DNA from: Pelodera strongyloides
Taxonomy: Eukaryota; Nematoda; Chromadorea; Rhabditida; Rhabditidae
Assembly (NCBI GenBank): GCA_036852015.1
Contig: JAANDG010000382.1
Coordinates: 1-64,000 of the forward strand
Reading direction: 5' to 3'
DNA: 64,000 nt
Both the position numbers and the translations under genes were made by a program. This document shows positions 36,459-49,000 of the stretch, piece by piece (within the stretch, counting starts at the first letter, position 1; the number at the start of each line of letters is the position of its first letter). The notes under the pieces were generated by a model. It was given only the letters and a program-made list of their open reading frames with translations, ran no database searches and was not told the DNA's origin.

Positions 36459-39400
36459 ATGACGGAAGACACTGAACAGCGTACGCTAAAGTGTGTATTC
36501 GTTGGTGACGCTGCGGTGGGAAAAACGTCGCTTATAGTCAGCTACACAACGAATGGATACCCGCAACACTACGTCGCGACTGCATTCGACAATTATTCAG
36601 GTATCGCATTGATTAGAATAGGAAATTTGGCGTCTTGGACGAGCGGTAATCGAATCCGCGTCTCTGGATTGCCTGTCTACAGTACTAAAAAAGTTTAGTT
36701 GCCTTAATAATCCTCGGGGTATTCTTATAATTTATTCAGCTTAATTTTCCAATTGTCGTATTCCCCATATTATGTGTCACTACGCTTATTACTTTGACTT
36801 TCCGTCGTGAAGTACATATATTTTGCATTTATGCCCAGTAAACCATAGATAGAGGGAAAATATAAATTTCCTATCCAAAAATCTTTGCTCGCCCCGTGCA
36901 CGTCATCTCTTAAAATTGTCATATCTCATACGAAAAACCCGTATTGACATCTCATTGAGACGTATCCTTCTCCCTGATTATCATAATGAAATTTGCATAC
37001 GTTATCGATTGAACGCCCGCCCGGTTAGTGTTTCATTATGATGGACGATCGGCCAAGTATGCGGGCATATGATTGCCACAGACCTCCTCGGGACGAAAAC
37101 CGGTCGGTGGCCGAGTGGTCTAGGGCGCTGACTCAGACTCTTTGTCTTTTGCGGTCTTGTGGGTTCGGGTTCGGGGTCGATTGTGGGCTAGCGCAATTAG
37201 CCAATGTGCCAATGATTTGTGCACATTAGCATCATTCCATGGGAACGTTAGTGATTGTTTATGACCAATTAAGAGAGGTGTTTTATACCGAACTATGTTC
37301 TCTTGGGTGAAACTTGGCATATGCGCATATGTTTGCCATATATATATTCCTTGAGTTTTAGTTTTAAGCGTAGTAGTATGTATTTTGAAATGTATACTGG
37401 ACATTTATCCGGTTACATGAGAACTGTGTGCATTCTGCGCCTTTCTGGCACAAAAGGTCACAGAAATTGGCATATAATACTGGGGAATATGTTTACCAGA
37501 ATGTTTTTCAAAACCACGTGTCATATTGCTTTAAAAAGTATTTTTTTTTCGGGTGAGCGCTTCGCTGAGACTGAGCAAATGAACAAGATGGATAAATATT
37601 TAACTATTTTGGCACTTTCAGTTGAAGTCAAAGTCGATCGAAAACCAATTCGCTTACAATTATGTGACACGGCAGGACAGGTTGGTGTTATTTCCTTTTA
37701 AAGCGAACTGGTTTTGCAACGTAAAATGGACAGCTGCGTTCCCATATGATATGTTATATGCAAATTAATTTAGTCGGTCTAATAAAGGCGCAGTAGTCGC
37801 GCAGTAATTTGCATACACTACATAGGAATACAGACTCTGCCACACGTTTCAAAACTGGTCGTTAAACGGTTTTAACAAAAATATTGTATGATCATGTGCG
37901 GGACAGTGTCTGCACTCTTGCTGTGCCTAATGTTTCATTACCTTGCGCTTGCACCGAAAGTAGCAAATATAACAAAATCTAAGCATTTGCAACCGTTTTG
38001 GCAGTTCAACGTTATATATAAAATAAACATACACGGAGGGAACTCTTTTCCAGTTTTTAATCAACTTTGTAATGCAATAAAGATTAGAATTGTTCAAGTA
38101 ACCAAGTTTGCGGTCATGATATTACTGAAACGCATATTTTTGATAGAAATTTAGAAAGAAAGCTGCAAATGAAAAGCTGTAGTAGCAGTCACATCTCAGA
38201 ACATTTGAAAATACAATAATAATAGTATATAAATTGATTAACTGACTCAGATTTCCGAGGTTCCGCGCCACGGGTCCCAGGCGTTTCTTCATATCTGCCT
38301 CTTCGATCTGTACACATATACATATTATTCATTTCCCTTTTGTTTTTATTTGTTTTTTTTTTTCTCAAAACAAGTTTCTCGAAAATAGGTAAACTTTCCA
38401 ACGTTCTCTCTATGAAACGCAATCCCTCTTTCTTTCCCTTGTCCTGGCACTCATTTTTCGCGCGATTTTTTCGCGGCGCACCATGCGAATTTTATCCGAG
38501 TCATACTAACTCAACATCTCAGCGTTACAAAAAATGAGTGTGCTTTAGTTTCAAGGCTTAGAAAATAAAAAAATACTTGCCATAAGTCTCTTCCTCGAAA
38601 ATGGCATTGGCAATTGGGCATTTCGTGCCAAAACTGTCTTGTTCGCAAAGTTATTCGCTGAATGTCCGCGGAAGAAAAGTGTCATTGCGTTGCGATTGCT
38701 AAAGGTATATCTTCTCGTTCAAGTTTTCTCTATCTAAGTATCTTTCGAGCTTATTAGTATTACCTCCTTTTTCATATTAGGGCGAATCGAGCTACTATCA
38801 TACATTGCTGCTGATAACTGCTATGTTATCAATAGACAGATAATTTCATAGACTTTAGTCAGCTTTTGAAAATTCTTCACCCTTCCTCTTGCTGGTAGGA
38901 GAAAAATAAAGAGAGAGAGAGGGAGAGAGGGAAGGAGAGAGAGAGAGAGATAGGGCAAAAATAAGAATAAAACCTTCTACACCAATACGATATCTAAATG
39001 ACTTACGTGAGCGGAAGAAAAGTGGTTACTACATCCGGCATGGTCTCAGTCAGCGTGTGTGTCTGTGTGTTATCAAAATCAGAGCCATCCGTTGAAGTTA
39101 CATCAATAATACCCAATTCACAGCGAATTGCTGCACAAAGGAGTAGTAGAATAAAATAAATCTGCTGGCGCATTTCTGAAAAAAATATTATTTATTACTC
39201 TACATGTGAGTATATACTCTGTGAGCAATTCATATTCAGAGCTAACATCGATTCTAAAACCATAACCGTTAACATGAATGAGAAAAACGCTGGCAGGTAC
39301 TAGAGGTATCACATGTCGCATGCACATATATCATAAATTCTAATCCTTATGACCCAAAAAATAGAGGACCCAAACCCCAAAGTGACCATGACCCTGGGAC

Positions 39401-41508
39401 CCGGATCCGTTTTATTGTGCGTTTATTTGTTTGTTTGCGCGTTATCTTCTTGACAGCTTTCCGGTATTCCCTTAGGGTGTGACAAGATCCGGCGTTCCAA
39501 ATCCCGAGATCAACAATGCACAATGGAAACGGCAATTAGCGAGAAAACCAAAAAGAGACACCCCCAATTAGGACTCAATTAGAATTGGTCTTGGACCTGA
39601 TTGAGCACAGGGCCAAAGATAAAGCAACATACTAAATTGATACTAGAAGCCAGTGGATATTATCTAACGCAATAGATTCTCTCGTGCATAAATAGCTCAA
39701 TTATTTCATGACTTCATAAAATAAGTCAATGCTGAATATGTTCCTTCTGTAACTTCATGAAGTGACATGAAATAAGGTTCATTTAATGGGTCCCCACCCC
39801 GCGTAAAATTAAAATTTGCAACGGCGTAGAGGTATATGCTTATGTTTGCAAGCTCGATCAAAACAAGTAGGACTAAAGTTGGCTAACTCGTGTCCGAACT
39901 AAAATGACCATGATATGATAGAAGTCGGAACTGATAATAGTATAGCCTTCCGAAAGGATCCTTCCGAAAAAAACATGCAAATTTCCCGTTCGGGGTCGAC
40001 ATTTCCGAAGGTTCTAATACTTGGAGAAAGCTCAAAATACAGTATGAATTGTGAATTGGCATGCAAAATGCTTTCCCATGTAAAATTGACATGTTTTCTT
40101 TCGGAAAGAGCACCCCGAACCCGGATCTCGGAAACCATCGGATTTACTTGTTTTTCACATATGCCATAATGTCCACCACAAGTATTACGGTAACCACTTA
40201 CGACTCCCGCTATGGTACTATTCTAATTTTCACGAGAATTTTCCAGAGTTCCTTCGACTCGCTCCGCCCCTTGACCTACCCTGATACCGATGTCTTCATT
40301 GTGGTCTACAGTACAGTAGACCCGGCCTCTTTTCAATCGATATTGAACCACTGGGTGCCCGAAGTTACCCGAAGTCAACCGGAAGCGCCAAGTAAGGGCT
40401 TTTTACATTTAAAATAAAGCTATGTTGTGTAGTTAGTGTACTTGTTGAGGTTTAAATTCTAAAGCCGCCTAAAATACTGGCATTTTAAAACACTTTACAG
40501 TAAATCCTGTTCTACGTTTGCTTCAGCAATACTTCTCCATTTTGCACCCTAATCTATACGGCATATATACTGAAACTATACGTTCGCAATAAATTAATAG
40601 AAATCATTGGAAACTTATTATTGTATTTTCCAGTTCTTCTCGTCGGCACACAAACCGATCGCCGCAACGATCCGGCACTCGTGTCTTCGCTATGGTCAAG
40701 CGGTTCCGAACCGGTACGTTTTATCCAGTATACATTTAATTTAATATAATTGTTTGTTGCCGCGAGTCCGTGTAGACCACGCGTCAGACCGTCAGATTCC
40801 TTACTGCTTACACTTACGGAGCATAAAATAACATAGACATACATACAACATCAACCAGTTCTAGGGCCCAAATGCTTAGGTTCTCTGTTGAGAATACTTA
40901 TAACATTGTGTTGCATTCTTATGAGAGCGAAAATGATTTCAGATTTCAACCAGTCGTGGCAAGGCTCTCGCGCATCAATTGAACTGTGAATTCTGTGAAT
41001 GTTCAGCGTTGACACAGCAGAATCTAAAACAGGTACGTAAACTCTGCCTAACCACTTTTATAACATACCGTACCTTACAGTCGCAGACCGCTACACCCAA
41101 AGCAAGGTCTGAAAATTGGACACTGGCAAGCTGCTGCCCAATTGGACTTTGGTCTCAGAAAGTAGCACGCGTCGAAGGCAATTGGCAGACGTAGCTATCA
41201 TGAACGCCGTTTTATAGATTAGGCCGTTTTGTTCGGAAATAGCACATCAACTTATTGGAATACTTCTGATGATATAACAATATGAACAGTATGAAAACAA
41301 GAAATACTCCATATTTTACTTAATATTACGATCTGGATTTCATAATTTCATAATTTCATAATACTGATTCCAGGTATTTGACGCTGCTATACTGGCCGGT
41401 TTGGAGGGCCGAAAGTTACCACCAAAGCCCAATAAACCAGTCAACCACGCCACAAAACTCAAGCAGGGGTTCCAACGGTTTATGAATATTACCCGGAGAC
41501 TTATTTAA
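36459..41508 (+). CDS. chw-1: CHW-1-like (RHOU/RHOV-type) Rho GTPase
   Basis: Exons 36459-36600, 37622-37680, 40247-40391, 40634-40713, 40943-41032 and 41374-41508 (TAA), all in phase; 216 residues. Order: P-loop [10 protein letters not shown]; effector region [19 protein letters not shown]; switch [15 protein letters not shown]; the specificity motif written GTQTDRR instead of GTKxD; and [17 protein letters not shown] as G5. These match RHOU/RHOV and nematode CHW-1 rather than Rac or Cdc42. The residue equivalent to Ras Gly12 is Ala, as I recall for C. elegans CHW-1, which would lower GTP hydrolysis. The C-terminus ([15 protein letters not shown]) is basic and lacks both a CAAX box and the cysteines used for palmitoylation in RHOU. 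Role inferred: cytoskeletal or polarity signalling at membranes. The 2.6-kb second intron hosts an antisense gene and foldback elements. Confidence 0.92.
37101..37180 (+). pseudogene. tRNA-Leu(CAG)-like pseudogene / SINE head
   Basis: The 5' half is nearly intact for tRNA-Leu (cggtggccgagtggtctagg, then gcgctgactcagac with CAG anticodon). The 3' half is degraded (ggttcgggttcggggtcg), with no acceptor pairing. In the first chw-1 intron. Confidence 0.6.
37698..37875. mobile_element. Foldback element, family A2
   Basis: Ends tttaaagcgaactggttttg and caaaactggtcgttaaac, centre acgttcccatatgat-like. It starts 18 bp after a chw-1 exon. Confidence 0.6.
38122..39173 (-). CDS. Nested antisense secreted protein, possible peptide precursor
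   Basis: Four exons on the minus strand, inside chw-1 intron 37681-40246: 39007-39173 (ATG 39173), 38581-38698, 38247-38307, 38122-38162 (TAA); 128 residues, phases consistent. A leader-type acceptor (tttttttcag / AAATG) precedes the start. The N-terminus [19 protein letters not shown] is a clear signal peptide, followed by a Thr/Asp-rich stretch. Basic cleavage-like sites SRKR and MKKR flank LMIEEAD and precede [11 protein letters not shown], so a peptide-hormone or neuropeptide precursor is possible. The intron after 38581 has a GC donor (ttatg/gcaagt). The last intron is in frame and could be retained. No family recognised. Confidence 0.6.
38910..38953. repeat. (GA)n microsatellite
   Basis: Imperfect gaga tract inside the nested gene's first intron. 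Confidence 0.95.
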
Positions 41509-43157
41509 GATTTGTATTTTCTTTTGCGACTTTTATCTTTCTTCTTTTATATAACCCATTGTCTTTGTACTTTGTTTCTATAACTTTCATATTTTATTAT
41601 GTGAAAACAAGTTCCTTTATGAGGCACATGACCGTATCGATAGTACCGGCGAACACATTGGCGCCAGGATGTAGCCGCGAATATGAATTGCGCGTAGCGC
41701 TGCGCAGTCGTTCTAATTTCCGCGCGATTCGGTGTTGTTTTACTATGAAAACGAAAACTTCCAAGGAAATCCGTTTCTTCGGACTAAATGATTAACTCAA
41801 ATGCTTAATTTTTTTATTAGAAAACATATTTTTTTCATAATTTCATAATTTTCAAAATTCCCGCGTTTACAATCGACAACAATACAAATCCATGACTGTT
41901 TTGTAGATTTGTGCACGTTATAGTGTGCGTCATATTTTCTCCTCCTTTGTTAGCTTAGATAATATGTATTAAATATATTTCTAGATTAGAAATAATTACA
42001 ATTACCTGATGAAGTATTAACCATTCACGTGTTCAATTTTTTATTTAAATATTTTTTCTGCTAACGAAAATAATACGCGCAGCTTAAAATTTTTGACTGG
42101 CGCTCCTCTCCGGGTATTTTCTCATAAATATGTCTTTTCGTTGTGAGGTGTTCGTAATTTGCGTAATTTGTAAATAAATTGTTTACCTTACCTATGTATC
42201 ATATCACCTATGTCCTGTGTGACGCAGAGTAAGTGTGCGTAGAATCTACAATGTACACGATATAATTTTCACACGGATGATTTAAAAGCGGTATAACAGC
42301 TGCTTTTTGAAGTGGATTTTGGATAACTTCATTCCCATGCACCATATGCAAATGAGTGCGATTAGAATAAAAAGTCGAGCTCAATTCGAGTTCATTTAAC
42401 ATAAATACATAGGAGATAGGAATGCAGTATCCATCATACGTTTCAAACGCCAGCCAGTTTTGTTGCTTTGCTCTAAAGCCGTATTGTACCTACCTTTGGA
42501 AAATGTGCATACGATCCACATATCTTCTTATGTATCCTATGTTAATTTGGTGCCGGAAGCTTGACAGAAGGGCACCCAATTGCATAGGATTATATGCAAA
42601 TTTCCCAAATTAGGCACAATAGGGTTTTAACAATAATAAAAACTCCGAAGAACAGCATTCAACAGTACCCGTGGAAATGCCAATATCAGAGATGTTATAT
42701 ACCGGAAGCCATACTTGTATTTTGCAGAAAAAAAAAACTTATTTATATCGAAATCGGACGAAATACACGCAAATGCATGTAGCATTCAAGCTGTGCTAAT
42801 ATTTGTGCACATCGCGTGCTCGAAACCTTTTTTAAGGAAATAAATGCGTACAATAGGCTCCGCCTGTTTGTCTCGTGAAACTTAATTGTCTGAATTCAGT
42901 TAGACGAATTCATACATCATTTATTACTTTAATTGAGATCTTGAAACATCAACTCAGTCACCTCGACAACAGTGCCCATATTTACAGCCGTTCTAGATTT
43001 TAGTTGCTCATAGTTTAACGTTCCTCACTTTATTTTGGTATTGTTGTTTTGTACACATTTAGACAACAAACTAAGGAGCACGTACTGACGTACTCTGTTA
43101 CTATGCTGCTCTGCTACGTACTATCCATAGTTATAAAATGCTAAAATAATATTTCAG
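41509..43157. other. Intergenic between chw-1 and ShK gene B
   Basis: Candidate AATAAA signals are present at about 42172. A diverged family A2-like element (tttaaaagcggtataacagctgc ... ctttgctctaaag) spans about 42280-42477. No gene seen. Confidence 0.4.
42280..42477. mobile_element. Foldback element, family A2, diverged
   Basis: The left end tttaaaagcggtataacagctg and the loop atgcaaatgagtgcgattaga match other A2 copies. The right arm (cgtttcaaacgccagccag) is weakly complementary. Confidence 0.5.
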
Positions 43158-43159
43158 AA

Positions 43160-44706
43160 ATGTATAAAGGTCATGTGCTCACTTTGTTGGCCGCTCTCGT
43201 CACCCTATTAGATGCCCAAATGTGCCAATCAGGGGACCCTGCCTTCATACGTAAGTAGTCGAAAGCGCATAACGGCATAAATATAAACCGTATTCCATAA
43301 CAACAAAACAAAAAATACCCATATTTATTCCCCGATAAACTGCCAGCTACCGTAGTCAGAAAACGCAAAACACCTTTTAATTATTTATCCTTGTCAATTT
43401 TGAATATTCACTCCCATGTTTAGCATGCGATTCAAGTTGTACGGACTTTCCTGGATTCCGATGCGAGGGCGCATTTTGCTGTGAGTTTATAGATAAAAAA
43501 ATTTGCTTATAAAGAAAACGCGTAGTTCGAATTGGATGCATATCAAAAATGTAGTGTTTCTAATTTCTCATATTAGGCCCAATTCCGCCACCCACGACAC
43601 CACCTCCACCTGTGACAACTCCCCCAATGCCGCCCACACTGCCGCCCACACCACCTCCGACGGAACCCCCAACGGAACCACCGACGGAAACACCGACGGA
43701 ACCGCCGACGGAACCGCCGACGGAACCACCGACGGAACCACCAACGGAACCACCGACGGAACCATCGACGGAACCACCGACGTTAGCGCCAACCACCGCA
43801 CCGCCATCTCCTCTAACAACTCCACCTAAGCCTGTCACGACACCACCCAAACTCACGACTGTACCTGCTGTCCTGACCACAACTACGGTAACTTTTTGCT
43901 GCATCAGAATAATAAATCACGGGGGTTATGCGTAGAATATCAGAATATGATTCCTTCTTCGAAGGTGCAAATTTCTTTATTTTGAGCATATTTTCGGTTA
44001 AATTTCTTTAGAGAGCACCGTGTGTCGACGTGGCAGAGTCCTGTGCTACCAACAAAAATCTCTGCGAAGTTACCATGTATAGTGCAGTAATGGCTTCACA
44101 GTGCCGAGCAACTTGTGGAATTTGTGTTCCAACACCAACTCGTGAGGATACTGTATTTATAGTTTTTGTTTTGTAAACTTGTAATTTTTGTTTCAGTACT
44201 GAGAAAAACACTTGTTGGCATGGTTGTGGTTGTGTGCAATAATCAAAACTTTTTTTGTGTTTTTCTCACTGTCTCCGTCTACATGTCAGTATCCAAGCAT
44301 TTCCAATTGAATGAATTTTATTTTCAATAACAATAATAATAATTTGCTACTTAAATATAATATTTACGAGAAACATACTGTATCAACCTTGCATCCTTTT
44401 CCCGTAGACGTAGACCGGGTTGTCCAACAATAAGCAAGTTAATTGTCGACTAAAGTTACAGTAATCTCTTGGTTGCAGCACCACCGGCGCCTATCGGATG
44501 CGCGGACAAAGATGGTTGGAATTGTCAGGCGGCGCTGTGTACTGAGTTCAAATATTCTCTACTCATGGTGAGATTTCTTTTTATTATTATTAAAATTAAA
44601 CTATCCAAATTTATCGATAAAATATAATTACAGTATATCTTTTTTTTTGTATAAAAAGACGATGTTCCAGCCGGTCTACTGCCGCAAGACGTGTGCTCTG
44701 TGCTGA
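43160..44706 (+). CDS. Secreted ShK-domain protein B with PPTE-repeat linker
   Basis: Six exons: 43160-43250, 43424-43480, 43577-43887, 44012-44141, 44479-44567, 44671-44706 (TGA), in phase; 237 residues. A leader-type acceptor (atttcag / AA ATG) precedes the start; an AATAAA lies at 44729-44734. Signal peptide MYKGHVLTLLAALVTLLDA; Cys motif MCQSGDPAFI...CDSSCTDFPGFRCEGAFC; a linker of about 100 residues dominated by EPPT repeats (a 12-bp DNA repeat, ccgacggaaccac); an ShK-type domain (CVDVAESCATN...QCRATCGIC); and a second Cys module (IGCADKDGWNCQAAL...PVYCRKTCALC). It is the paralogue of gene A (8230-10041): identical phases and three exons of identical length. The PPTE linker is a likely O-glycosylation (mucin-like) region, so an extracellular or cuticle-surface role is plausible but inferred. 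Confidence 0.88.
43660..43790. repeat. 12-bp coding minisatellite (PPTE repeats)
   Basis: Repeats of gaaccaccgacg and variants inside exon 43577-43887 of ShK gene B, in frame. Confidence 0.9.
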
Positions 44707-44831
44707 AGAAACAGCAACAGCAAACATTAATAAAACTCTTGAGAATAAAAAAAAAGTAATTTTCCGTGTCTGCCCTGTATAGAAGTTCTGTATGTGTCTG
44801 TGCTCTGTCCATCGGCGTGGTCTATGATAAC

Positions 44832-45313
44832 TTAAAGGGTTAGGTTCATCTCGAATTGCACCTTCTTTTATAATTTCTATTGATAGTAAGACCTATGACG
44901 GTCAAAATGCGAAAATTACATTATATTACCTTTGCTCTCCGAGGCAGGAGAGCATGCCCAAAAAAGCTAAACTACCTCGAATTTATAAAACAACTGGGAT
45001 ACCACAGCCTAGCTATGTGGGAAATAGCATACCACGGCTGGAGACGCAAGACGATACAGGGCCCCTTTATCACCCTCTGTCTATCACAACAATCTCTACA
45101 CCTCAGCCATGTCACGCTATTTCCAACTTAGCTAGGCTGCGGTACCCCAGTTGTTTTATAAATTCGAGGTAGTTAGCTTTTTTGAGCATGCTCTCCTGCA
45201 TCGGAGAGCAAAGGTAATTTTTTATGTAATTTTCGCATTTTGACCGTCATAGGTCATACTATCAATAGAAATTATAAAAAAAGGTACAATTCGAGGTGAA
45301 CCTATCCCTTTAA
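44832..45313. mobile_element. Foldback element, family E (about 480 bp)
   Basis: Ends ttaaagggttaggttcatct and aggtgaacctatccctttaa, with long arms (tgacggtcaaaatgcgaaaa against ttttcgcattttgaccgtca; ctccgaggcaggagagcatg against catgctctcctgcatcgg). It lies in the 1.3-kb gap between the convergent ends of ShK gene B and the K2P channel gene. Confidence 0.9.
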
Positions 45314-46009
45314 GCTTCACACACACCGAAACACCATAGGGAAGATGGTACTAAGGAACCATTTCATTTTTTGACCGTTGGTGACTTTGACACTTGGTTA
45401 CTTTGTCGTGACCAACTTTCCTCGAAACCCGCCGTGAACTGGTCACCTTATGGTCACCAATTTTTTTCGCGACGGGTTTTCTGCGGTTTCGGAAATTATT
45501 TCGTTTTCCTGTGTACTGCTTTTTCATTTTATTTTAAAAATACACACATTTTCGCGGCAATAAAATAAGGTAAAAAGAGGCAATTCGGAAAGAATACACC
45601 TAAAAAAATAGGTGGAAACCCGGATAATTGTTGAAAAGCTCTCCATGTTAAGTTGAGAGATAGAATATTCAATATCTTTAAATCCATAAATTAATAAATA
45701 TAATATCCATGAAATAAGTCAACATGCCAAAGTCTCGCGCTTTTGTCACGTCGCAAACTCTATTAGCAAATATTTATATTTCTAGAATTTATATCTATAT
45801 GCCTAGTTTGTTAGTAGGTGCTAGTTACGAAAGGTTGTAAATTTTAATAAAACGGGTCTTTATGTCGTAACAATCAATAATACATATCTTCTCTCATAAA
45901 AGAGCCACAATCATTAACATAAAAAATTGAATTTGTATCAATCTTATAAATTATCAAGCAATTAAATTATTGATTTATTTTCTAAAAAAATCAATATTCC
46001 CCAAAAAAA

Positions 46010-49000
46010 TCAATACTCGCATCCGGCATCGCCAAGTAATTCGTCAGTCTCCGCAGGTTCGGGTTCAAAGCTCCGCAGGGAATATGTGTTGTCAAAGTTG
46101 TCATCATTCTCCAAATTATTCTCTCCAATGTCGTTACATACATGTAAACCACTCTCGAGTTCGACGAGACGAGTGACCTGAATTTAAATTCGTATTATTT
46201 CGCTGTTTGTAAACTTAAAATGAAATAATTTTTTCGATGTTTACATAAAGAAATTTTTACTGTCTTTTACATTTTCAACATATTATCGTTGAAAATCTTT
46301 AAAATATTATTGCGCAAATAATCAACTAAAATTATTATCACATCTCGGGTTGATCTATCAAAGGTCTCAGTGACTCCAGCTTGAAGTTGCATACACCATA
46401 TATAAACTATATACATGCAGTGACGTCATCATAATTTGCACAAAATATTTGCAACCGAACCACCTCATCAGGACTCTTCATATCCGAATAATCCGATTCT
46501 TGAACCCAGTGCACACCATCTGAGCGAAGAACGCACTGCAAACACTCATAACAAACAAATAACGAGCGGACAAAGTTGACGGCTACTGTCGCCTACAAAG
46601 GTGATCTCAAGAGGAGTTACTTTTATGAAAGTGTTTCTTTGTAATATAGACAGAGAAGCGATTTGGATCCTGATCATGCACACACATGCCAAAAAAAAAT
46701 GCATTGTGGAACCATTCCTGCGCTTGCTCCAGTCAGTCGGCCCCTATAAACTGAGGAAACCTGGCCGGTGCGCCGCCTACATTGGACCCGAATTATGGTT
46801 GGGCCGCGCATCTTTTTTTCTATGCTGCGCAAGAATGCGAGCTGGAGGTAGCGCAATGGTTACGTGTTGTGTGGCGCTATTCAAAAAGCTAACACCGCAA
46901 TGGAACATTGTATTTTCAGCTACATAATGCTTTTTTATTACCTGTTTTGTGCTTGGTAGGCTCAACGATGTTTGTGTAGATCTGGACAAACTATTATCCC
47001 CACAGTCTGGTATTAAAAGAGTCTTTCTTGGTTCATCGTAGACCTAAATGTATTTGTAAGCATTTTAATATTTTCGGGATTATAACGCAAGGGGACGAAA
47101 CAGAGAGATAGAGAGAGAGAGAAAGGGTGAGAGTGAAAGGGAGGTTGAGAGAAACAGTGAGGACACAGAGATACAGAGAAATAGAAAACAATACATACCA
47201 CTGTGCACGAAAAAACGAGAGTGGGTGAGAGAAAACAATAGAGAAATAAATCAAACTTCACCTACCTGTAGGACTCCAAGGGTTGTGGAATCTGGCATTG
47301 GTTCGACCTCTCTACCAGCTTCGTATGTCTTCCGCATCTTCGATTGCAACAAGTTGATCACCTACATTTATCAATAACATAAATGTTTTAAAATACTCGT
47401 AAAAATAATTAAATGAGTAAAATTAAAAATAACACCTAAATTAAAAAAATACTAAGATAGTAGAAAGAGGAAGCAGTAAAACTAGAAAATTAGAGAATAT
47501 AGCAAAAGAAAGCAGAGAATAGCAATGAATAATTACGAAGTGTTGAAAAGATAATATTCGGTTCGAAACGGGTCTGCGGCCTTCAAGCGTGCGCCTTATT
47601 GTTAGGGTACAACTCATTATCAGCGATCTGCTTGGCTGTGGAGCTATCGAGGCTCAGAGGTAAAACTCGCGAACAGCGCGTGTCAGAAGTACATGCAGTG
47701 ATCAAGCGAAGCAGAGAGAGAGAGAGAGAGTGAGAGAGAGAGTGAGAGAGAGAGAGAGTGAGAGAGAATAGGAAGATATAGTTGAAGTCTAGTCTACTTA
47801 CACACTGCGAATTATACGAAAACTCCCAGCCGTTTTCCAAAGCGAATACTCGAATAGAAATGTATGTGCCATAAAGTAAGGCTCACCATCGAAACAAGGG
47901 ATAATCCGATCAGAATGAAACCGAACATTGTGATTAAAAGACGAGGATTGTGCGGCACGAGATCGCCGAGTCCAACCGTGCTTAAATAATTATAATTAGC
48001 CTACGGACATGGCTATACCGTACCCTCATCATCACTTTCCACTCATCGAACTCCCCCAGAAACACACCAGTGGCCGTATGCACGAACGCACCGGGAAGCT
48101 CCCAAGCCTTCCAGTGGGTGGTGAAAGAGAGGGATCACACGAATCAGAGACCCACAGAGACAAATTCTCCCACCCTGGGTGGCTCCCGCTGTTCGTGCAT
48201 ACGGCCACAGAAAAAAATACCATAATTTAAATACAGAAGAGAAAAAAAAACACATGTGGTGAGTACCTCCCCCATGTTAGTGGTACATTTTCGCGGCGAT
48301 ATTCCGGCGCCGCAAGCATGAATATCGCCGCAAGGTTTCATGAAGCAAAGTTTCATGAAACTTTGCTTCGTTGAATCATCGAGTAAGCTCATTAAGTGAC
48401 AATTACACTTGTACGCCAATAGGACTAACTAATGGAATAAAGGACTCACCTGAGTGATATAAAGAAAAAATAAAATGCTTCTAAAAGCGTCCAATTCTTG
48501 TCCCATAAAGTCATCACAATAGAACAAATCCACACCTGTAAAGAAGTTTAAAGTTTCTTATCTTCTAGAACATTCCCAGCTTATTTATGTTTCTTTATTT
48601 TTTAACAGGTGAGTGATTGTAACATAGTAGATAATATCATGACAAATATCCTAAAATTTCGCATTTAAAAATATCAAATTATCAAATTATTTCCGCTATC
48701 TTATACAGAAAGATGAAATAATTGCCGAAGCCGTAGAAGAACCGTCGTTGACCCGTCATCAAATGGTTTTCACCGAACAAACCATCTGTTGACTGGTTCG
48801 TGACTATTTGGTGACCAGTTGATGACGGTTTTCAATGAAACTTTTCATTACCACACGGTCACGAACTGGTCACCAAATGGGCTGGCCCACGAAAAAACCA
48901 GTGAGCCGTCACCAAATGGGTTCACCCATTTCCTACGTTTCTTTACAGAGAGTAAATTTTCTGAAACATACCCATAAAACAATAAGCGACACTCCAACAG

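Noticed and set aside
39895..40200. Overlapping open frames on both strands in the large chw-1 intron, suggestive of a second nested gene
   Set aside because: Frames are open on several strands at once and carry palindromic ttccgaa-type words with no splice or leader signals; more likely an inverted repeat.
43503..43904. Gly/Val- or Asp/Gly/Thr-rich frames over ShK gene B
   Set aside because: Shadow frames of the PPTE coding repeat. The + frame of exon 43577-43887 is the one joined in phase to signal peptide and ShK exons.
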